A stretch of DNA of 33,225 bases, taken from contig CACPNW010000012.1 in the NCBI GenBank assembly GCA_902635455.1, forward strand, positions 1-33,225. Reading direction: 5' to 3'. The notes under the pieces were generated by a model, which was not told where the DNA came from, did not search any database, and saw nothing but the letters and a program-made list of their open reading frames with translations. The first letter of the stretch is position 1. The number at the start of each line of letters is the position of its first letter. This document shows, piece after piece, positions 23,020 to 32,835 of the stretch. Both the position numbers and the translations under genes were made by a program. Source of the DNA: an uncultured Alphaproteobacteria bacterium. Lineage in GTDB: Bacteria > Pseudomonadota > Alphaproteobacteria > HIMB59 > GCA-002718135.

Positions 23020-25071
23020 ATGAAGAATCTAAGAAAAACAATAACTTTATTAATAGTAATAGGGCTTTTAGGATCATTTAGTTCATCGGCATTTTCTTTA
23101 TCTAGCGAATGGATAGATAATGAGGTTTCTCAAGTTAGGCTTATATCTCCTTTTACTCACAATAATGATCAAAAAGAATTAATTTTAGGTCTTCAATATA
23201 AAATGAAACCAGGATGGAAGACTTATTGGCAGTCTCCTGGTGATGGAGGCTTTGCCCAAAATATTTCATGGGAAAATTCAACAAATATTCAGAAGGTTGA
23301 AATAAAATGGCCAATGCCATTAGAGTTTGAGATATTAGGACTTCAATCTCTAGGATATGAAAATGAAGTTATATTCCCACTTCTATTAAAATTTAAAGAT
23401 AAAAAAGAACTTACAAATTTGGACTTATCAATTAATTATTTAACTTGTAAAGATATATGTATCCCAGGCAATGCTAGGATTTTTTTACCTATTCCAGCTG
23501 GTTTAGCTAAAACAACTAAATATCATCATATTTTAGAAAAAACGACTTCAAACTTACCTCAAACAAATCTTGAGCTATCATCCATAAGTAATGTAGAAGT
23601 AAAAGCCTTTAAAAATGAAAAAGATGTTTTAATTGAAATTAAAGCGAAAACTTTTCAAAAATTCAATAATACAAAAATTTTTTTACATACTCCTTTTGGC
23701 TTACCAGTTGTAAATAACTCATTTCAGTATTCAGCAGATTACAAAACACTAATTTCATCTTTTAATTTTGATAAAAAATTCTTTTCTAAAGAAAATTTTG
23801 AAATTAAAGTTTTATTAAGTGATTATAATCATAATTTTTCTTATATTGATAAAGTCGCATTGGAAGAATTGCCTAAAAAAAACTTTTTTAAAAATACTAT
23901 TATTTTATATTTAGTTATATCATTTTTAGGTGGCTTAATTTTAAATGTGATGCCATGTGTATTACCTGTTTTATCTATTAAATTAATGTCAGTTTTAAAT
24001 AATGATGTTAAAAAAACTCGTAATAGTTTTTTAAATACTGCATCTGGCATAATTTTTTCATTTGTTTTGCTAGGAATATTTTTTTCACTACTTCAAAAAT
24101 TAAATATTTCTGTTTCATGGGGTATGCAATTTCAACAACCTTATTTTATAATAGTAATCACTGCCGTTATTTTTTTGTTTATGATGAATATGTTTGATCA
24201 ATTTCAATTTAGATTACCAGCAAATTTGAATCAAAATAAATTTCTTAATTATAATACCAATACTTATTTAGGGGATTTTTTTAATGGTTTTTTCGCTACT
24301 TTAATGGCAACTCCCTGTTCGGCACCTTTTGTAGGCTCAGCTATTACTGCTGCTTTTACTCAAAAACCACTTATTTCAATATGTATCTTCTTATTTATGG
24401 GTATTGGTATGAGTACTCCATATTTACTAATTTCTTTTTTTCCAAAACTTGTATCTTACTTACCAAAACCAGGAGTTTGGATGCAGTATATTAAATATTT
24501 CTTAGGTTTTTTACTATTTTTAACAGTTTTGTGGTTATCAGCTATTTTGCTTAACTTTTTTAATTATTATTTTTTAGCTTCTTTTAGCATGATCTTAATA
24601 TTATTAATTTATCTTAGAAAAATAATCTATTATAAAAATACTTTAAGCTTAATTCTTTTAATAATTTTATTTATATTACCTTTATTTAATCTTTTTCAGC
24701 AAGATAAGAAAAATAAAATTGATGAAAACTGGCAAGATTTTATTTCCACTGATATTAATGAACTTATAAATGATAATAATTTAGTATTTGTAGATATAAC
24801 AGCAGATTGGTGTGCTACATGTCAATATAATAAATTAAACGTGCTCAATAAAAATAATATAAAGGAAGCGCTAATTAGTAATAAGATTATTTTAGTTCGC
24901 GGTGATTGGACTAAACCTAATAAAAAAATAAATAATTTTTTAAACAATTATAATAGATTTGGAATTCCATTTAATGCATTTTTTTCAAAAAAATATCCTG
25001 ATGGATTAATTCTTTCTGAATTACTTAGTGAAAAAGAAATATTAAATACAATAACTAAAGTTAAAAAATAG
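23020..25071 (+). CDS. DsbD/ScsB-family thiol:disulfide interchange protein
   Basis: This three-part membrane protein moves reducing power from cytoplasmic thioredoxin to the periplasm. A signal sequence (KTITLLIVIGLLGSFSSSAFS) leads to an N-terminal periplasmic domain with a Cys pair in LTCKDICIP. A central membrane domain holds the two redox cysteines in MPCVLP and TPCSAP. A C-terminal thioredoxin-like domain has WCATC. The N-terminal domain, with GLQYKMKPGWKTYWQSPGDGG, is the ScsB-like rather than the enterobacterial DsbD form. The frame begins at 22993, but the ATG at 23020 gives the usual Lys-rich signal-peptide start, so it is preferred (683 residues). Likely clients are cytochrome-c maturation or other periplasmic thiol proteins. 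Confidence 0.9.
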   Translation: MKNLRKTITLLIVIGLLGSFSSSAFSLSSEWIDNEVSQVRLISPFTHNNDQKELILGLQYKMKPGWKTYWQSPGDGGFAQNISWENSTNIQKVEIKWPMPLEFEILGLQSLGYENEVIFPLLLKFKDKKELTNLDLSINYLTCKDICIPGNARIFLPIPAGLAKTTKYHHILEKTTSNLPQTNLELSSISNVEVKAFKNEKDVLIEIKAKTFQKFNNTKIFLHTPFGLPVVNNSFQYSADYKTLISSFNFDKKFFSKENFEIKVLLSDYNHNFSYIDKVALEELPKKNFFKNTIILYLVISFLGGLILNVMPCVLPVLSIKLMSVLNNDVKKTRNSFLNTASGIIFSFVLLGIFFSLLQKLNISVSWGMQFQQPYFIIVITAVIFLFMMNMFDQFQFRLPANLNQNKFLNYNTNTYLGDFFNGFFATLMATPCSAPFVGSAITAAFTQKPLISICIFLFMGIGMSTPYLLISFFPKLVSYLPKPGVWMQYIKYFLGFLLFLTVLWLSAILLNFFNYYFLASFSMILILLIYLRKIIYYKNTLSLILLIILFILPLFNLFQQDKKNKIDENWQDFISTDINELINDNNLVFVDITADWCATCQYNKLNVLNKNNIKEALISNKIILVRGDWTKPNKKINNFLNNYNRFGIPFNAFFSKKYPDGLILSELLSEKEILNTITKVKK

Positions 25072-25082
25072 TTATATACCAT

Positions 25083-26456
25083 TCATACATCAAAAATTTT
25101 TCCAGGATTCATAATATTTTTTGGATCAAGCATTTTTTTTATCCCTTGCATCAAAGGAATATTATCTAAATGTTGTTTCATAAGATATTCTTTTTTTTGA
25201 ATACCAATTCCATGCTCGCCAGTAATTGTTCCTTCTAAACTTAGAGCTTTAGTAATTAATTTGTCACTAAACTCTCTTATAACTTGATAACTTTCTTTTT
25301 TTTCAGGATCATAAATTATAGCTACATGAAAATTTCCGTCTCCTACATGACCAACCATAGGAGCAAGTAATCCAAAATTGTTAATTTCTTTTTCTGCAAA
25401 CTTTATTGATTCAACTAAATTTGATATAGGTACACATATATCTGTTACATATACTTTTATATTATTTTTTTGTGCCTTAACAGCATAGTAAGCATCATGT
25501 CTTGCTTTCCATAATTTATTACGTTCTTCTGTAGTATCAGCCCATTTAAATTCACTTCCATTATTGTTTTTAGATAAGCTTTCAACTACTTCAATTGATT
25601 CTCTATTTATTGTTTCGCTTCCATGAAACTCAAAAAACAAAGTAGGCTTTGAGTCAAAGTTCTTTAGATTAGAATATTTGATAGAAATATCCATTTGATC
25701 TTTATTTAACATTTCTATTCTAGCTATTTGTGTACCATATTGTATTATTTCCTTTGCAGTTAAAACTGCTGATTCTAAATCTGAAAATTGACACACAGCA
25801 CTCATAATACTTTCTGGAATAGGAGATAGTCTAAGATGGATTTCAGAAATTATTCCTAAGGTTCCTTCTGACCCAACAAATAAATTAGTTAGGTTATAAC
25901 CAGCAGCTGTTTTTTTTGTTCTTGTACCAGTTTTAATAATTTCACCAGATGCCAAAATAACAGTTAGTCCAGTAACAACTGTTTTCATTGTGCCATATTT
26001 TACAGCCATTGTTCCTGAAGCTGAAGTTGCAGTCATGCCACCTAAAGAAGCATCTGCGCCAGGATCTATTGGAAAAAAAACACCTTTATCCCTTAATTCT
26101 TCATTAAGCTGTTTACGTGTAACGCATGCCTGAACTCTGCAATCAAAATCTTCGGCATTAACACTAAGCACCTTATTCATTTTTTCTAAAGATAACGTAA
26201 TTCCATCTTTATTTCCTAAAGCATTTCCTTCAAGAGAAGTCCCAGATCCAAAACAAACAATCGGTGTATTTTCCTTATTGCAAATTTTAACAATTGAAGA
26301 AATTTCTTCATTTGTTTCTGGAAAGACTACTGCTTGTGAAAGTACTGGTTCAAAAACATCCTCACCTCTTGCATAATTTGATCTGACTGTTTCAGAAAAT
26401 GAACATCTTTCACCTAGAAGATTTATTAGTTGAGTTTGTAATATATGATTTTTCAT
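25083..26456 (-). CDS. FAD-linked oxidase (D-lactate dehydrogenase / glycolate oxidase GlcD family)
   Basis: This 457-residue flavoprotein has an N-terminal PCMH FAD-binding domain (CFGSGTSLEGNALG, then DPGADASLGGMTATSASGT, and FVGSEGTLGI) and a C-terminal FAD-oxidase domain with GHVGDGNFHV and TGEHGIGIQKKEYL. It oxidises a 2-hydroxy acid such as D-lactate or glycolate to the 2-oxo acid, passing electrons to the respiratory chain or another acceptor. No glcE/glcF subunits are adjacent, which favours a stand-alone D-lactate dehydrogenase-type enzyme. It is divergent from a second 2-hydroxy/2-oxo-acid enzyme at 26530. Confidence 0.9.
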   Translation of the reverse strand: MKNHILQTQLINLLGERCSFSETVRSNYARGEDVFEPVLSQAVVFPETNEEISSIVKICNKENTPIVCFGSGTSLEGNALGNKDGITLSLEKMNKVLSVNAEDFDCRVQACVTRKQLNEELRDKGVFFPIDPGADASLGGMTATSASGTMAVKYGTMKTVVTGLTVILASGEIIKTGTRTKKTAAGYNLTNLFVGSEGTLGIISEIHLRLSPIPESIMSAVCQFSDLESAVLTAKEIIQYGTQIARIEMLNKDQMDISIKYSNLKNFDSKPTLFFEFHGSETINRESIEVVESLSKNNNGSEFKWADTTEERNKLWKARHDAYYAVKAQKNNIKVYVTDICVPISNLVESIKFAEKEINNFGLLAPMVGHVGDGNFHVAIIYDPEKKESYQVIREFSDKLITKALSLEGTITGEHGIGIQKKEYLMKQHLDNIPLMQGIKKMLDPKNIMNPGKIFDV

Positions 26457-26529
26457 TTATGAATTTGCTTATATAAAATAATAGTAATATAAATTAACAT
26501 ATATCAAATAAAAACAAGAAGGAAAACAG

Positions 26530-27525
26530 ATGTCAGAAACTTCATTAACTCTTGAAGAAATATATAAATTAGCTTTAAATGCTCTTAAAATTAACGGCTG
26601 TGATGAATATAACGCTGAAGCTGTTGCAACAACTGTAACTTATGCTGAAAGAGATGGAAGTGTTTCACATGGTTTATTTAGAATTCCTGGATATGTAGCT
26701 GCTTTAAAAAGTAAAAAAGTAAAAGGTGATGCTAGACCTAAAAATACATTTCTATCCCAAAACGCAATACGCGTAGATGGTGATTATGGATTCGCACCTA
26801 CTGCTATTAAAGTTGGTATCCCTGACTTAGTTAAAATTACAAAAAAACATGGTGTAGGGGTTTTAACCATAACAAATACTCACCATTTTGCTGCATTGTG
26901 GCATGAAACCGAAGCTTTGGCAGAAGAAAATTTAATTGGAATTGCATGTACGGCTTACAAACCAAGTGTTGCTCCAGCTGGAGCAAAAAAACCTCTATTT
27001 GGAACAAATCCTATTTCATTTGCTTGGCCAAGAAAAAATAAAACTCCAGTAGTCTATGATATGGCAACTTCAACAATGGCTATGGGAGAGGTTCAAGTAG
27101 CAGCAAGAGATGGTCATAAAGTTCCATTTGGTACAGGTCTAGACAAAGATGGAAATAAAACTGACGATCCACAAGCTATAGCTAATGGAGGAGTTCTGCT
27201 AACTTTTGGAGATTATAAGGGCTCAGCAATAGCTATGATGATAGAACTACTAGCGGCGGGTTTAGTTGGAGATCTATTTAGTTTTGAGGCTCAGAAAGTT
27301 GATAATAATGACGGAGGGCCAGCAAGAGGTGGTGAATTTATTATGTCGTTTTCACCGGAGTTAATTGCAGGAGAAAATTGGAATGAGCATGCAGAAAAAT
27401 TTTTTAAAGAATTGAGTTCAATGGATGGTGTTAGACTTCCTGGTCAGCGTCGACATAATAACAGAAATGATGAAGGTCCAAGAAAGATTAATTCTGAATT
27501 GATTGAAAAAATTAAAAACTTATAG
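26530..27525 (+). CDS. Ldh-family (type 2 malate/L-lactate dehydrogenase-like) oxidoreductase
   Basis: This 331-residue protein belongs to the Ldh_2/YlbC superfamily, which includes type-2 malate/lactate dehydrogenases, ureidoglycolate dehydrogenase and cyclic imino-acid reductases such as DpkA. Typical features are ERDGSVSHGLFRIPGY near the N-terminus (active-site His), NTHHFAALW, GTNPISFAWP and the MATSTMAMG segment. HHFAALW leans towards the imino-acid reductase branch, but this is only a suggestion. AAGGAA precedes the start by a good distance. It is followed 16 bases later by the esterase gene, so co-transcription is likely. Confidence 0.87.
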   Translation: MSETSLTLEEIYKLALNALKINGCDEYNAEAVATTVTYAERDGSVSHGLFRIPGYVAALKSKKVKGDARPKNTFLSQNAIRVDGDYGFAPTAIKVGIPDLVKITKKHGVGVLTITNTHHFAALWHETEALAEENLIGIACTAYKPSVAPAGAKKPLFGTNPISFAWPRKNKTPVVYDMATSTMAMGEVQVAARDGHKVPFGTGLDKDGNKTDDPQAIANGGVLLTFGDYKGSAIAMMIELLAAGLVGDLFSFEAQKVDNNDGGPARGGEFIMSFSPELIAGENWNEHAEKFFKELSSMDGVRLPGQRRHNNRNDEGPRKINSELIEKIKNL

Positions 27526-27541
27526 AATAAAATAATTTTTC

Positions 27542-28732
27542 ATGGAAAATTTAGAAAATATTTTAAACAAATATATTGAAGAAGGAAAATACCCAGGTAT
27601 TCAATGGAAAATAATACAAAAAAATTCAGTTAATCAAGGGTTGCTAGGATATAAAAATTTAGAGAAGAGGGAATTTATAGAATCAGATACATTATATCGT
27701 ATTTGGTCAATGACAAAACCAATTGTTTCATTGGCTGCTATGCAATTTGTTGAAAATAAAAAACTAAATTTAAATGATCCAATTACTTATTATCTTCCAG
27801 AATTTTCTAATCTTAAGGTATTAAAAAATTTAAATTCTAAAATAGAAGATGTGGTTGATCTTAAAGAGCAACCAACTATTAAAAACCTTCTTCTTCATAC
27901 GGCTGGTTTTTCTTATAACTTTTTGCCTGATCCTGTAGGTTTTGAATATGATAGAATTAATCTTTTTGGTTCTTTTTCATCTACTTTAGAAGAAGAAATT
28001 AAACTATTATCAGACTTACCTTTATTATTTCAACCTTCAACAAGATGGTGTTATTCCGTATCAACAGATGTTTTAGGAAGAATTTTGGAAGTAATTACAG
28101 GAACACCTCTTCAGCAAATTTTAAATGAACAAATATTTATTCCTCTTGAAATGAACAAAACTGGCTTTAGTGTATCAGATGCAAACACTCGTTTATTGAT
28201 GAATTCATATGAATTTGATCCATTAAAAAATAAATTAACTAATCATATTTTAGAACCCCAAAGAATTGGAAAGTTTGGTCATCCAATAAATAATAAAAAT
28301 TATGCAAGAGGAGGTCATGGCCTATATTCCACTGTTGAAGATTTTATGAATTTTGTTCAAATGTTGCATACAGGTAAAAATAAGCATGGAAAATATATTA
28401 TTAGCAAAAAATTAATTGATTTAATGTCAAAAAACCATTTAGAAAGTAAATTGTTTCCAATTGAGATATTGAATATTTCAACTAAGAAAGACGAAAACTA
28501 TACTAATGACTTAGATGGATATGGGTGGGGATTTGGCTTTAGAACACTTATGAGCCCAGAAAAAAATAACTATATTGGAAACAAAGGTGAATTTGGATGG
28601 TCAGGCGCAGCTTCTACTTACTTTCTAGTTGATGTAAAAAAAGAAATTTCAGCAGTTCTAATGACTCAAGTTTTAAATGGTGATGTTTCATTAAAAAAAG
28701 ATTTTTACAAATTTATATACTGTAATTATTAA
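27542..28732 (+). CDS. Beta-lactamase-fold serine hydrolase (class C-like esterase)
   Basis: This 396-residue protein has the SxxK catalytic motif S56-M-T-K59 (IWSMTKPIVSLAAMQ), the Tyr motif CYSVSTDVLGRILE at about 177, and a late WSG motif (GEFGWSGAASTY) in place of the KTG box. This is the pattern of EstB-type esterases rather than true beta-lactamases. There is no signal peptide, so it acts in the cytoplasm, probably cleaving an ester or amide of a small metabolite. There is no purine-rich ribosome-binding site before the ATG. Substrate unknown. Confidence 0.88.
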   Translation: MENLENILNKYIEEGKYPGIQWKIIQKNSVNQGLLGYKNLEKREFIESDTLYRIWSMTKPIVSLAAMQFVENKKLNLNDPITYYLPEFSNLKVLKNLNSKIEDVVDLKEQPTIKNLLLHTAGFSYNFLPDPVGFEYDRINLFGSFSSTLEEEIKLLSDLPLLFQPSTRWCYSVSTDVLGRILEVITGTPLQQILNEQIFIPLEMNKTGFSVSDANTRLLMNSYEFDPLKNKLTNHILEPQRIGKFGHPINNKNYARGGHGLYSTVEDFMNFVQMLHTGKNKHGKYIISKKLIDLMSKNHLESKLFPIEILNISTKKDENYTNDLDGYGWGFGFRTLMSPEKNNYIGNKGEFGWSGAASTYFLVDVKKEISAVLMTQVLNGDVSLKKDFYKFIYCNY

Positions 28733-28794
28733 ACTAACTTTTGATTTATAAATTTATTGTAAAAAATTGTATTTTAACTAAGATACTTTAAGCT

Positions 28795-29928
28795 ATGCGC
28801 GGTAAAAATAGAAAAGTTAGAGCAGTTACACTAGAAGGAAAAGGAACGCTAAAAGTAAAAGATTACCCTTATCCTGAATTGAATAAAAATTGTGCCATTA
28901 TAAAAATGGAGTACTCAGGAATATGTGGAACTGATAAACATTCATTTGAAGGTTTTTTTGAACAAAAAGGAGGTAGGCCAATTCCATTACCAGTAATTCA
29001 AGGACATGAAAATGTTGGAATTATTGAAGAAATAAATGGCACGCTTTTAGATCACGATGGAAATGAGTTGTTTGTTGGAGATAGAATAGTTCCTGCTCCA
29101 AATATTTCATGTGGTAAATGCTTTGCTTGCAGAAATAGTAGACCTTATTATTATTGTGACTGCAAACTTGATTACGGAAACAATATTGGAGCTGCCAAAG
29201 AACCACACATTTTTGGTGGATGGAGTGAATATTTATATATAATTCCAGGAAGTCATTTATTTAAATTTCCAGAACATTTAGATCCTCAATTAGGCACATT
29301 CATTGAACCTTTGTCAGTCACAGGTTGTTTAGACAAGGCTAGACAATGGTCTTCAGAATGGGAGCCTTTTAGAAGTGGAGACACAGTAGTTATTTTAGGT
29401 ACTGGTCCGATAGGTTTGTTTCACTTAATTAAGTCAAATCTAATGGGCGCTGGTAGAATTATTTCGATTGATCCAAGTGAATATAGGACTTCAATTGCAG
29501 AAGAATTTGGAGCAACTGATATTATAGTGAGTAGTCAAAGAGATGAAATAAAAGATAACTTAAATAAAATTACAAATAATTTAGGTGCAGATCTAGTAGT
29601 TGATTGCAGTGGTGTAGCTGAAGGTTTTGGTATAGCACTAGACTTAATTAGAGAAGGTGGAATGGTCTTAGAAGTGGGCATATTTTCAAACTCTCATGAT
29701 ATACCTATAAACCCTCATTCTCAGATATTAGAAAAAAGTGCGAGAGTTATTGGAGTTGGAGGTGATGATATATCACAGTATTATCCAAGTATAAAACTGC
29801 TTGAAAGAACCATAAATAAACTTCCATGGAAAAAAATAATTTCTCATAATTTTCAAATAGAAAATGTGCATAAAGCTATGCAGGTAGCTATGAGCGATAA
29901 ATCAATGAAAGTTTTGCTTAATCCTTAA
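28795..29928 (+). CDS. Zinc-dependent alcohol dehydrogenase (MDR family)
   Basis: This 377-residue medium-chain dehydrogenase has the catalytic zinc Cys in GICGTDKH, its partner in QGHENVG, the structural-zinc cysteine cluster CGKCFACRNSRPYYYC and the cofactor motif GTGPIGLFHL. It oxidises an alcohol or polyol, or reduces the ketone, using NAD(P). The spacing in the structural-zinc loop is longer than in most family members because of the extra RPYYY residues. No ribosome-binding site precedes the ATG, and GATACT at 28781-28786 could be a -10 box only 8 bases upstream, so a leaderless message is possible. Substrate unknown; sugar alcohols are plausible. Confidence 0.88.
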   Translation: MRGKNRKVRAVTLEGKGTLKVKDYPYPELNKNCAIIKMEYSGICGTDKHSFEGFFEQKGGRPIPLPVIQGHENVGIIEEINGTLLDHDGNELFVGDRIVPAPNISCGKCFACRNSRPYYYCDCKLDYGNNIGAAKEPHIFGGWSEYLYIIPGSHLFKFPEHLDPQLGTFIEPLSVTGCLDKARQWSSEWEPFRSGDTVVILGTGPIGLFHLIKSNLMGAGRIISIDPSEYRTSIAEEFGATDIIVSSQRDEIKDNLNKITNNLGADLVVDCSGVAEGFGIALDLIREGGMVLEVGIFSNSHDIPINPHSQILEKSARVIGVGGDDISQYYPSIKLLERTINKLPWKKIISHNFQIENVHKAMQVAMSDKSMKVLLNP

Positions 29929-29937
29929 TCATTTTAA

Positions 29938-30366
29938 TTAATTTTCTTCTACAAATCTTCTTGCTAAATAATCAGCTTTTTCATTATAAATTTCACCAGC
30001 ATGACCTTTGACCCATTTCCAAGTTATTTTGTGTTTAAAAATTTGTTTATCAAGCTCAATCCATAATTCTTTGTTTTTGACGGGTTTTTTTGAAGCAGTT
30101 TTCCATCCATTTTTTTTCCAGTTATATATCCATTTTTCAATACCATCCTTTACATATTTACTATCTGTGACTAAAGTAATTGTTTTGGATTCTTTAAAAA
30201 AAGACAGCGCTTTAATAGCAGCAGTTAATTCCATTCTATTATTAGTTGTATCTTTATCGCCTCCATTTAAAAAATATGGTTCTTTGTCTGTTTCTAAGAT
30301 AACTGCGCCCCACCCACCAATACCAGGATTACCTGAACAAGCTCCATCTGTATATATTTCTATCAT
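29938..30366 (-). CDS. rnhA: Ribonuclease HI
   Basis: This 142-residue enzyme cleaves the RNA strand of RNA-DNA hybrids. The DEDD active site is visible: Asp in [12 protein letters not shown], Glu in NRMELTAAI, Asp in LVTDSKYV and Asp in [10 protein letters not shown], with the basic-protrusion region [17 protein letters not shown]. Length is normal. It lies 1 base after thrB and is last in the ispH-thrB-rnhA operon, an order found in other alphaproteobacteria. Confidence 0.96.
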   Translation of the reverse strand: MIEIYTDGACSGNPGIGGWGAVILETDKEPYFLNGGDKDTTNNRMELTAAIKALSFFKESKTITLVTDSKYVKDGIEKWIYNWKKNGWKTASKKPVKNKELWIELDKQIFKHKITWKWVKGHAGEIYNEKADYLARRFVEEN

Positions 30367-30367
30367 T

Positions 30368-31312
30368 TTATAAAATTTTATTTTCTTGGTGCCATTTTAA
30401 AATATTAAAATATTCAAGAGGGTCTTTTGGCTTTACAATTGCACCAGCTGGATGGAATAATTGATCATGAAGCCTTGTAACTAATATTCTAATAGCAGCA
30501 CCTCTTAGTAAGATATTAAAATTTTTAATTTCTTCATTAGTGATTTTTGAAAGCTTAGTATAGCCCTTTATCAAGGAATCAAAATTTTCATTTAAAAATA
30601 AATTTTGCTTACTAAAACACCAAGCATTAGTTGTTAAAGCTAATTCATATGCATAAAAATCATTACAAGAAAAATAAAAGTCTATAAGGCCTGAAAAAGT
30701 ATCATTTTTAAAAAAAACATTATCTTGGAATATGTCAGCATGTATTATGCCATTAGGTAGGTTTTTTGGCCAGTTATTTTCTAGAAATATTAACTCACTT
30801 TTAATAACTTCAATTAAATTTAAAAATTTATGATCTTTAATTTTTAAGCATTTTACGAATATATTTTTCCAATCATTAACAAGAAGGTTATTTTTTCTTT
30901 TAAGTATAAAATTTTTGGTTAAATTTTGAAAGTTAGATATCATTTCTCCTACTTCTAAGCAATGTGCTGCCTTTATTTCTTCAACTTTTTTACCTTCAAG
31001 AAAAGATATAATAATTGCTTTTTTATTGCACAATGTGTTTACAATATTGTTATCTTTATTTTGGATTGGAATAGGACAAATGAATTTGTTATCAGATAAA
31101 TGTTTTTGCAAACTCATAAAAAAAGGCAAGTCTTTGGGATCAACTCTTTTTTCAAATAATGTTAGTATAAAACTACCTTCGTTTGTATTTATTTTATAAT
31201 TAGTGTTTTCTATCCCCTCTAATATACCTTCATATGAAACAAGTGAGCCTAAATTATATTGTTTTAAAAAAAGCTTGATCTCACTTTCTTTTACTGAAGT
31301 GTATACCGCCAC
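30368..31312 (-). CDS. thrB: Homoserine kinase, APH-fold type
   Basis: This 314-residue protein is the aminoglycoside-phosphotransferase-fold homoserine kinase found in alphaproteobacteria and Pseudomonas, not the GHMP-type enzyme of E. coli. It begins [16 protein letters not shown] and has [13 protein letters not shown], the catalytic loop [11 protein letters not shown] and the metal-binding LIDFYFSC. It phosphorylates homoserine with ATP in threonine synthesis. It is 1 base from both ispH upstream and rnhA downstream, so the operon is very compact. Sure of the family and, from the gene order, of the role. Confidence 0.94.
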   Translation of the reverse strand: MAVYTSVKESEIKLFLKQYNLGSLVSYEGILEGIENTNYKINTNEGSFILTLFEKRVDPKDLPFFMSLQKHLSDNKFICPIPIQNKDNNIVNTLCNKKAIIISFLEGKKVEEIKAAHCLEVGEMISNFQNLTKNFILKRKNNLLVNDWKNIFVKCLKIKDHKFLNLIEVIKSELIFLENNWPKNLPNGIIHADIFQDNVFFKNDTFSGLIDFYFSCNDFYAYELALTTNAWCFSKQNLFLNENFDSLIKGYTKLSKITNEEIKNFNILLRGAAIRILVTRLHDQLFHPAGAIVKPKDPLEYFNILKWHQENKIL

Positions 31313-31313
31313 T

Positions 31314-32261
31314 TTAACTTGCCTCTTTTAAAATAGAGGGGATTTTAAAATGAATATTTTCTTTTTCAAAATCTGATTCAATTATATTTATTTGATAAAT
31401 TTTAGAAATTCTTCTTAATAAATTTTTAATTAATATTTCTGGAGCAGAAGCGCTTGCAGTTATTCCTATGGTTTTAATATTTTTTAAAATTCCATTATCT
31501 AAATCATTTACATTTTCAATTAATTTGCAATTTTTAGCTCCATAGTTTTTTGCTACTTCGACTAAGCGTAAAGAATTTGAAGAGTTATTGGATCCAATTA
31601 CAAAAAAATAATCACATTTTCCAGCTATTGCTTTCACAGCCTCTTGTCTATTTGTTGTTGCATAACAAATATCGTTTTTTTTTGGCTCTTTAACATTTGT
31701 AAAATTTTTTTTAATTTTAGCAATAATATCTTTAGTATCATCAATTGAGAGTGTTGTTTGTGTTACATAAGCAATTTTTTGATTATTTTTAAAAGGGAGC
31801 TTTGAAACATCTTCAGCCTTTTCTACTAGATAAATTTTAGATTTAATTTGCCCCATTGTTCCAATTACTTCAGGATGATTTCGATGACCAATTAAAATAA
31901 TAGGAAGATCTTCTTTTTCAAAAATTTCTACTTCCCTATGTATTTTACTGACTAATGGACAAGTTGCATCAAAATAAAGTAAATTTAAACTTTTTGCTTC
32001 TCTGGGTACAGACTTAGGAACTCCATGAGCAGAAAAAATTACTGGCCTGTTTTTATTTTTAATCTCATCCAATTCTTCAATAAAAATAGCCCCTTCTTTT
32101 GTTAAGCTATTAACTACATATTTATTATGAACAATTTCATGCCGAACGTAGACAGGCTTCCCATATTTTTTTATTGCTTCTTTAACCATTAATATAGCTC
32201 TTTCAACCCCAGCACAAAAACCTCTAGGTCCCGCAAGATATATATCTATTTTTTTATTCAT
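31314..32261 (-). CDS. ispH: 4-hydroxy-3-methylbut-2-enyl diphosphate reductase
   Basis: This is the iron-sulfur enzyme of the last step of the MEP isoprenoid pathway, 315 residues. The three cluster cysteines are in GPRGFCAGVERA (C16), DATCPLV and DICYATTNRQ. The substrate-binding motifs FSAHGVPKSV, GHRNHPEV and SNSSNSLRLVE are present. It leads the ispH-thrB-rnhA operon. All known key residues are visible and length is normal. Confidence 0.97.
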   Translation of the reverse strand: MNKKIDIYLAGPRGFCAGVERAILMVKEAIKKYGKPVYVRHEIVHNKYVVNSLTKEGAIFIEELDEIKNKNRPVIFSAHGVPKSVPREAKSLNLLYFDATCPLVSKIHREVEIFEKEDLPIILIGHRNHPEVIGTMGQIKSKIYLVEKAEDVSKLPFKNNQKIAYVTQTTLSIDDTKDIIAKIKKNFTNVKEPKKNDICYATTNRQEAVKAIAGKCDYFFVIGSNNSSNSLRLVEVAKNYGAKNCKLIENVNDLDNGILKNIKTIGITASASAPEILIKNLLRRISKIYQINIIESDFEKENIHFKIPSILKEAS

Positions 32262-32319
32262 ATATAATTTTTTCTAACATGTGATATAAAGGGCTTATTT
32301 ATATTAATTAATTATTTTC

Positions 32320-32835
32320 GTGAAAAATTTCTTATTATTTTTATTATTTTTTTCCATTTTATCATGTAGTTCAAATAAATCTGAAAAAAAACCATTGAAA
32401 ACCGTAGATTGTCCAATTACATATTTTGCTGCTGAGCATAAAAATTATGTTTTTAGTGAAAAAAATCCGATCAATATCGATAATTTGTCTTTTAAGGCAA
32501 ATTTAAACAATTTTTCAATAAACGACTCTTGTTTAAAATATGATGACTATACAAAGTACTCAATCGATATTTTAATTATTATTTCGCCATTGGATATGAA
32601 TAATTCTTTTGTTAACTTGCCAATATATGCAGCATCAGTAGATGAAAACAACAACGTAATTGATATGCAATATTACTCTATTGAGGCTAATCTAGATTAT
32701 GATGAAGATTCAAAAACCTACATAGAAACTGAAATTTTTAGTAAAATTATGGTTTTATCTTCTGCCAATAAAGCTGCAAAAAAAATAATTATTGGATTTA
32801 TGATGGATACTAAAACTGAAGAATTATTAAATTAA
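32320..32835 (+). CDS. Small predicted lipoprotein of unknown function
   Basis: I do not recognise this 171-residue protein. It starts at a GTG, with a hydrophobic leader FLLFLLFFSILSC that ends in a lipobox (L-S-C-S), so the mature protein would be a lipoprotein anchored at the cysteine. The rest is a mostly beta-type, Asp- and Asn-rich domain with two further cysteines (VDCPI and DSCLK) that could form a disulfide. It is transcribed divergently from ispH, and its stop overlaps the stop of the convergent ATP synthase gene. Confidence 0.8.
   Translation: MKNFLLFLLFFSILSCSSNKSEKKPLKTVDCPITYFAAEHKNYVFSEKNPINIDNLSFKANLNNFSINDSCLKYDDYTKYSIDILIIISPLDMNNSFVNLPIYAASVDENNNVIDMQYYSIEANLDYDEDSKTYIETEIFSKIMVLSSANKAAKKIIIGFMMDTKTEELLN

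Noticed and set aside
30008-30373. 121-residue open frame opposite rnhA and similar long antisense frames across the window
   Set aside because: It lies fully inside a well-supported RNase HI gene, has no family features, and long antisense frames are expected opposite A+T-rich genes.
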